From Lachnospiraceae bacterium (GTDB taxonomy: Bacteria; Bacillota; Clostridia; Lachnospirales; Lachnospiraceae), in assembly GCA_900772845.1 (NCBI GenBank), contig CAAGSD010000113.1, positions 1 to 11,991 of the forward strand: DNA of 11,991 nucleotides, in the 5' to 3' direction. The notes beneath the pieces were generated by a model that worked only from the letters and a program-made list of their open reading frames with translations, had not been told where the DNA came from and ran no database searches. The number at the start of each line of letters is the position of its first letter. The first letter of the stretch is position 1. Below, piece after piece: positions 11,766-11,991 of this stretch. The position numbers and the translations under genes were made by a program.

Positions 11766-11979
11766 GAACTCCCGGAGCAACAGACCCTCATGCAGGTGTC
11801 TGTCGGAGAGTGTTGATATTTTCTTAAGCAGTGGTGAGTAATCAGGGCGGAGCAAACACGATGTTTGCGACAGGCGGCTGAGCCGTGCCCGTCCGAATTA
11901 GAAACACTTTATCCACTGCTTTAGAAAATTCACATTCGGAGACCGATACCTGCATGAGGGTCTGCTGCTCCGGGAGTTC
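11766..11979. mobile_element. 214-bp inverted-repeat element with branched core
   Basis: Terminal arms of 32 bp (11766-11797 and 11948-11979) are inverted repeats with a single mismatch. A second inverted pair of 17 bp with one mismatch (11818-11834 and 11913-11929) lies inside, so most of the element folds as one long rod. The core holds GGGC/GCCC enclosing two hairpins: GCAAACA-CGA-TGTTTGC and CGGCT-G-AGCCG. Each outer arm can also make its own small hairpin (CAGAC/GTCTG; AGACC/GGTCT), so alternative forms exist. There is no credible reading frame and no clear target duplication. It fits a MITE, a mobile palindromic element or a large structured RNA. Together with the four stem-loops before it, it fills the 800 bp after the tRNA. 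Confidence 0.7.
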
Positions 11980-11991
11980 GTCCGGTTTACG

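Noticed and set aside
11555..11827. 90-codon plus-strand reading frame
   Set aside because: It is low-complexity, crosses a 17-bp perfect stem-loop and the arm of the inverted-repeat element, and has no ribosome site.

Overview
The window looks like chromosomal DNA from a Gram-positive anaerobe of the Clostridia, most likely a gut Lachnospiraceae-type genome. This is inferred from consensus sigma-A promoters with 17-bp spacers, strong AGGAGG-type ribosome sites, U-run terminators and the gene families present; there is no rRNA to fix the taxon. Nearly all protein genes lie on the minus strand. Only a small RNA, a HicB-like gene and a tRNA at the right end lie on the plus strand.

Layout from left to right. 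Positions 1-240 are a stack of GCCCC/GGGGC hairpins, three of them in a 52-bp tandem repeat, and the last works as a terminator for the minus-strand alpha/beta hydrolase (346-1179). Next comes a polytopic membrane protein (1392-1895). Its two aspartate motifs (D106 and a G-F-G-D at 148-151) and a hydrophobic tail in the next reading frame suggest a frameshifted GxGD-type intramembrane protease. A minimal protein-kinase-fold gene (1957-2493) follows. A 194-bp MITE-like element (2553-2746) has 17-bp imperfect inverted ends and a 7-bp flanking duplication. Two metabolic genes come next, a low-specificity threonine aldolase (2874-3917) and a PepD/M20 dipeptidase (4057-5511), both visibly richer in G+C.

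The most system-like part is the two-gene operon at 5611-8364: a DUF3800 protein followed 21 bp later by a Schlafen-AlbA_2/GHKL-ATPase/winged-helix protein. It has its own extended -10 promoter, is AT-richer than the flanking MATE and pepD genes, and looks like an acquired accessory module. It could be defence- or mobile-element-related, but this is inference.

To its right is a MarR-type repressor plus MATE efflux pump operon (8557-10475). Its perfect TTGACA-N17-TATAAT promoter carries a perfect palindromic operator in the spacer and a second copy near the start point. Diverging from it is an apparently independent small structured RNA (about 10617-10732) with its own consensus promoter. I cannot assign it to 6S or SRP RNA. 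Then follow an orphan HicB-like antitoxin (10808-11089) and a tRNA-Gly(CCC) without encoded CCA (11106-11176). The last 800 bp hold no convincing gene but contain four strong stem-loops and a 214-bp element with 32-bp terminal inverted repeats and an internal branched fold (11766-11979).

The marR/MATE pair, the DUF3800/AlbA_2 pair and possibly the pepD/ltaE pair act as transcription units. The remaining genes appear to be individually transcribed.
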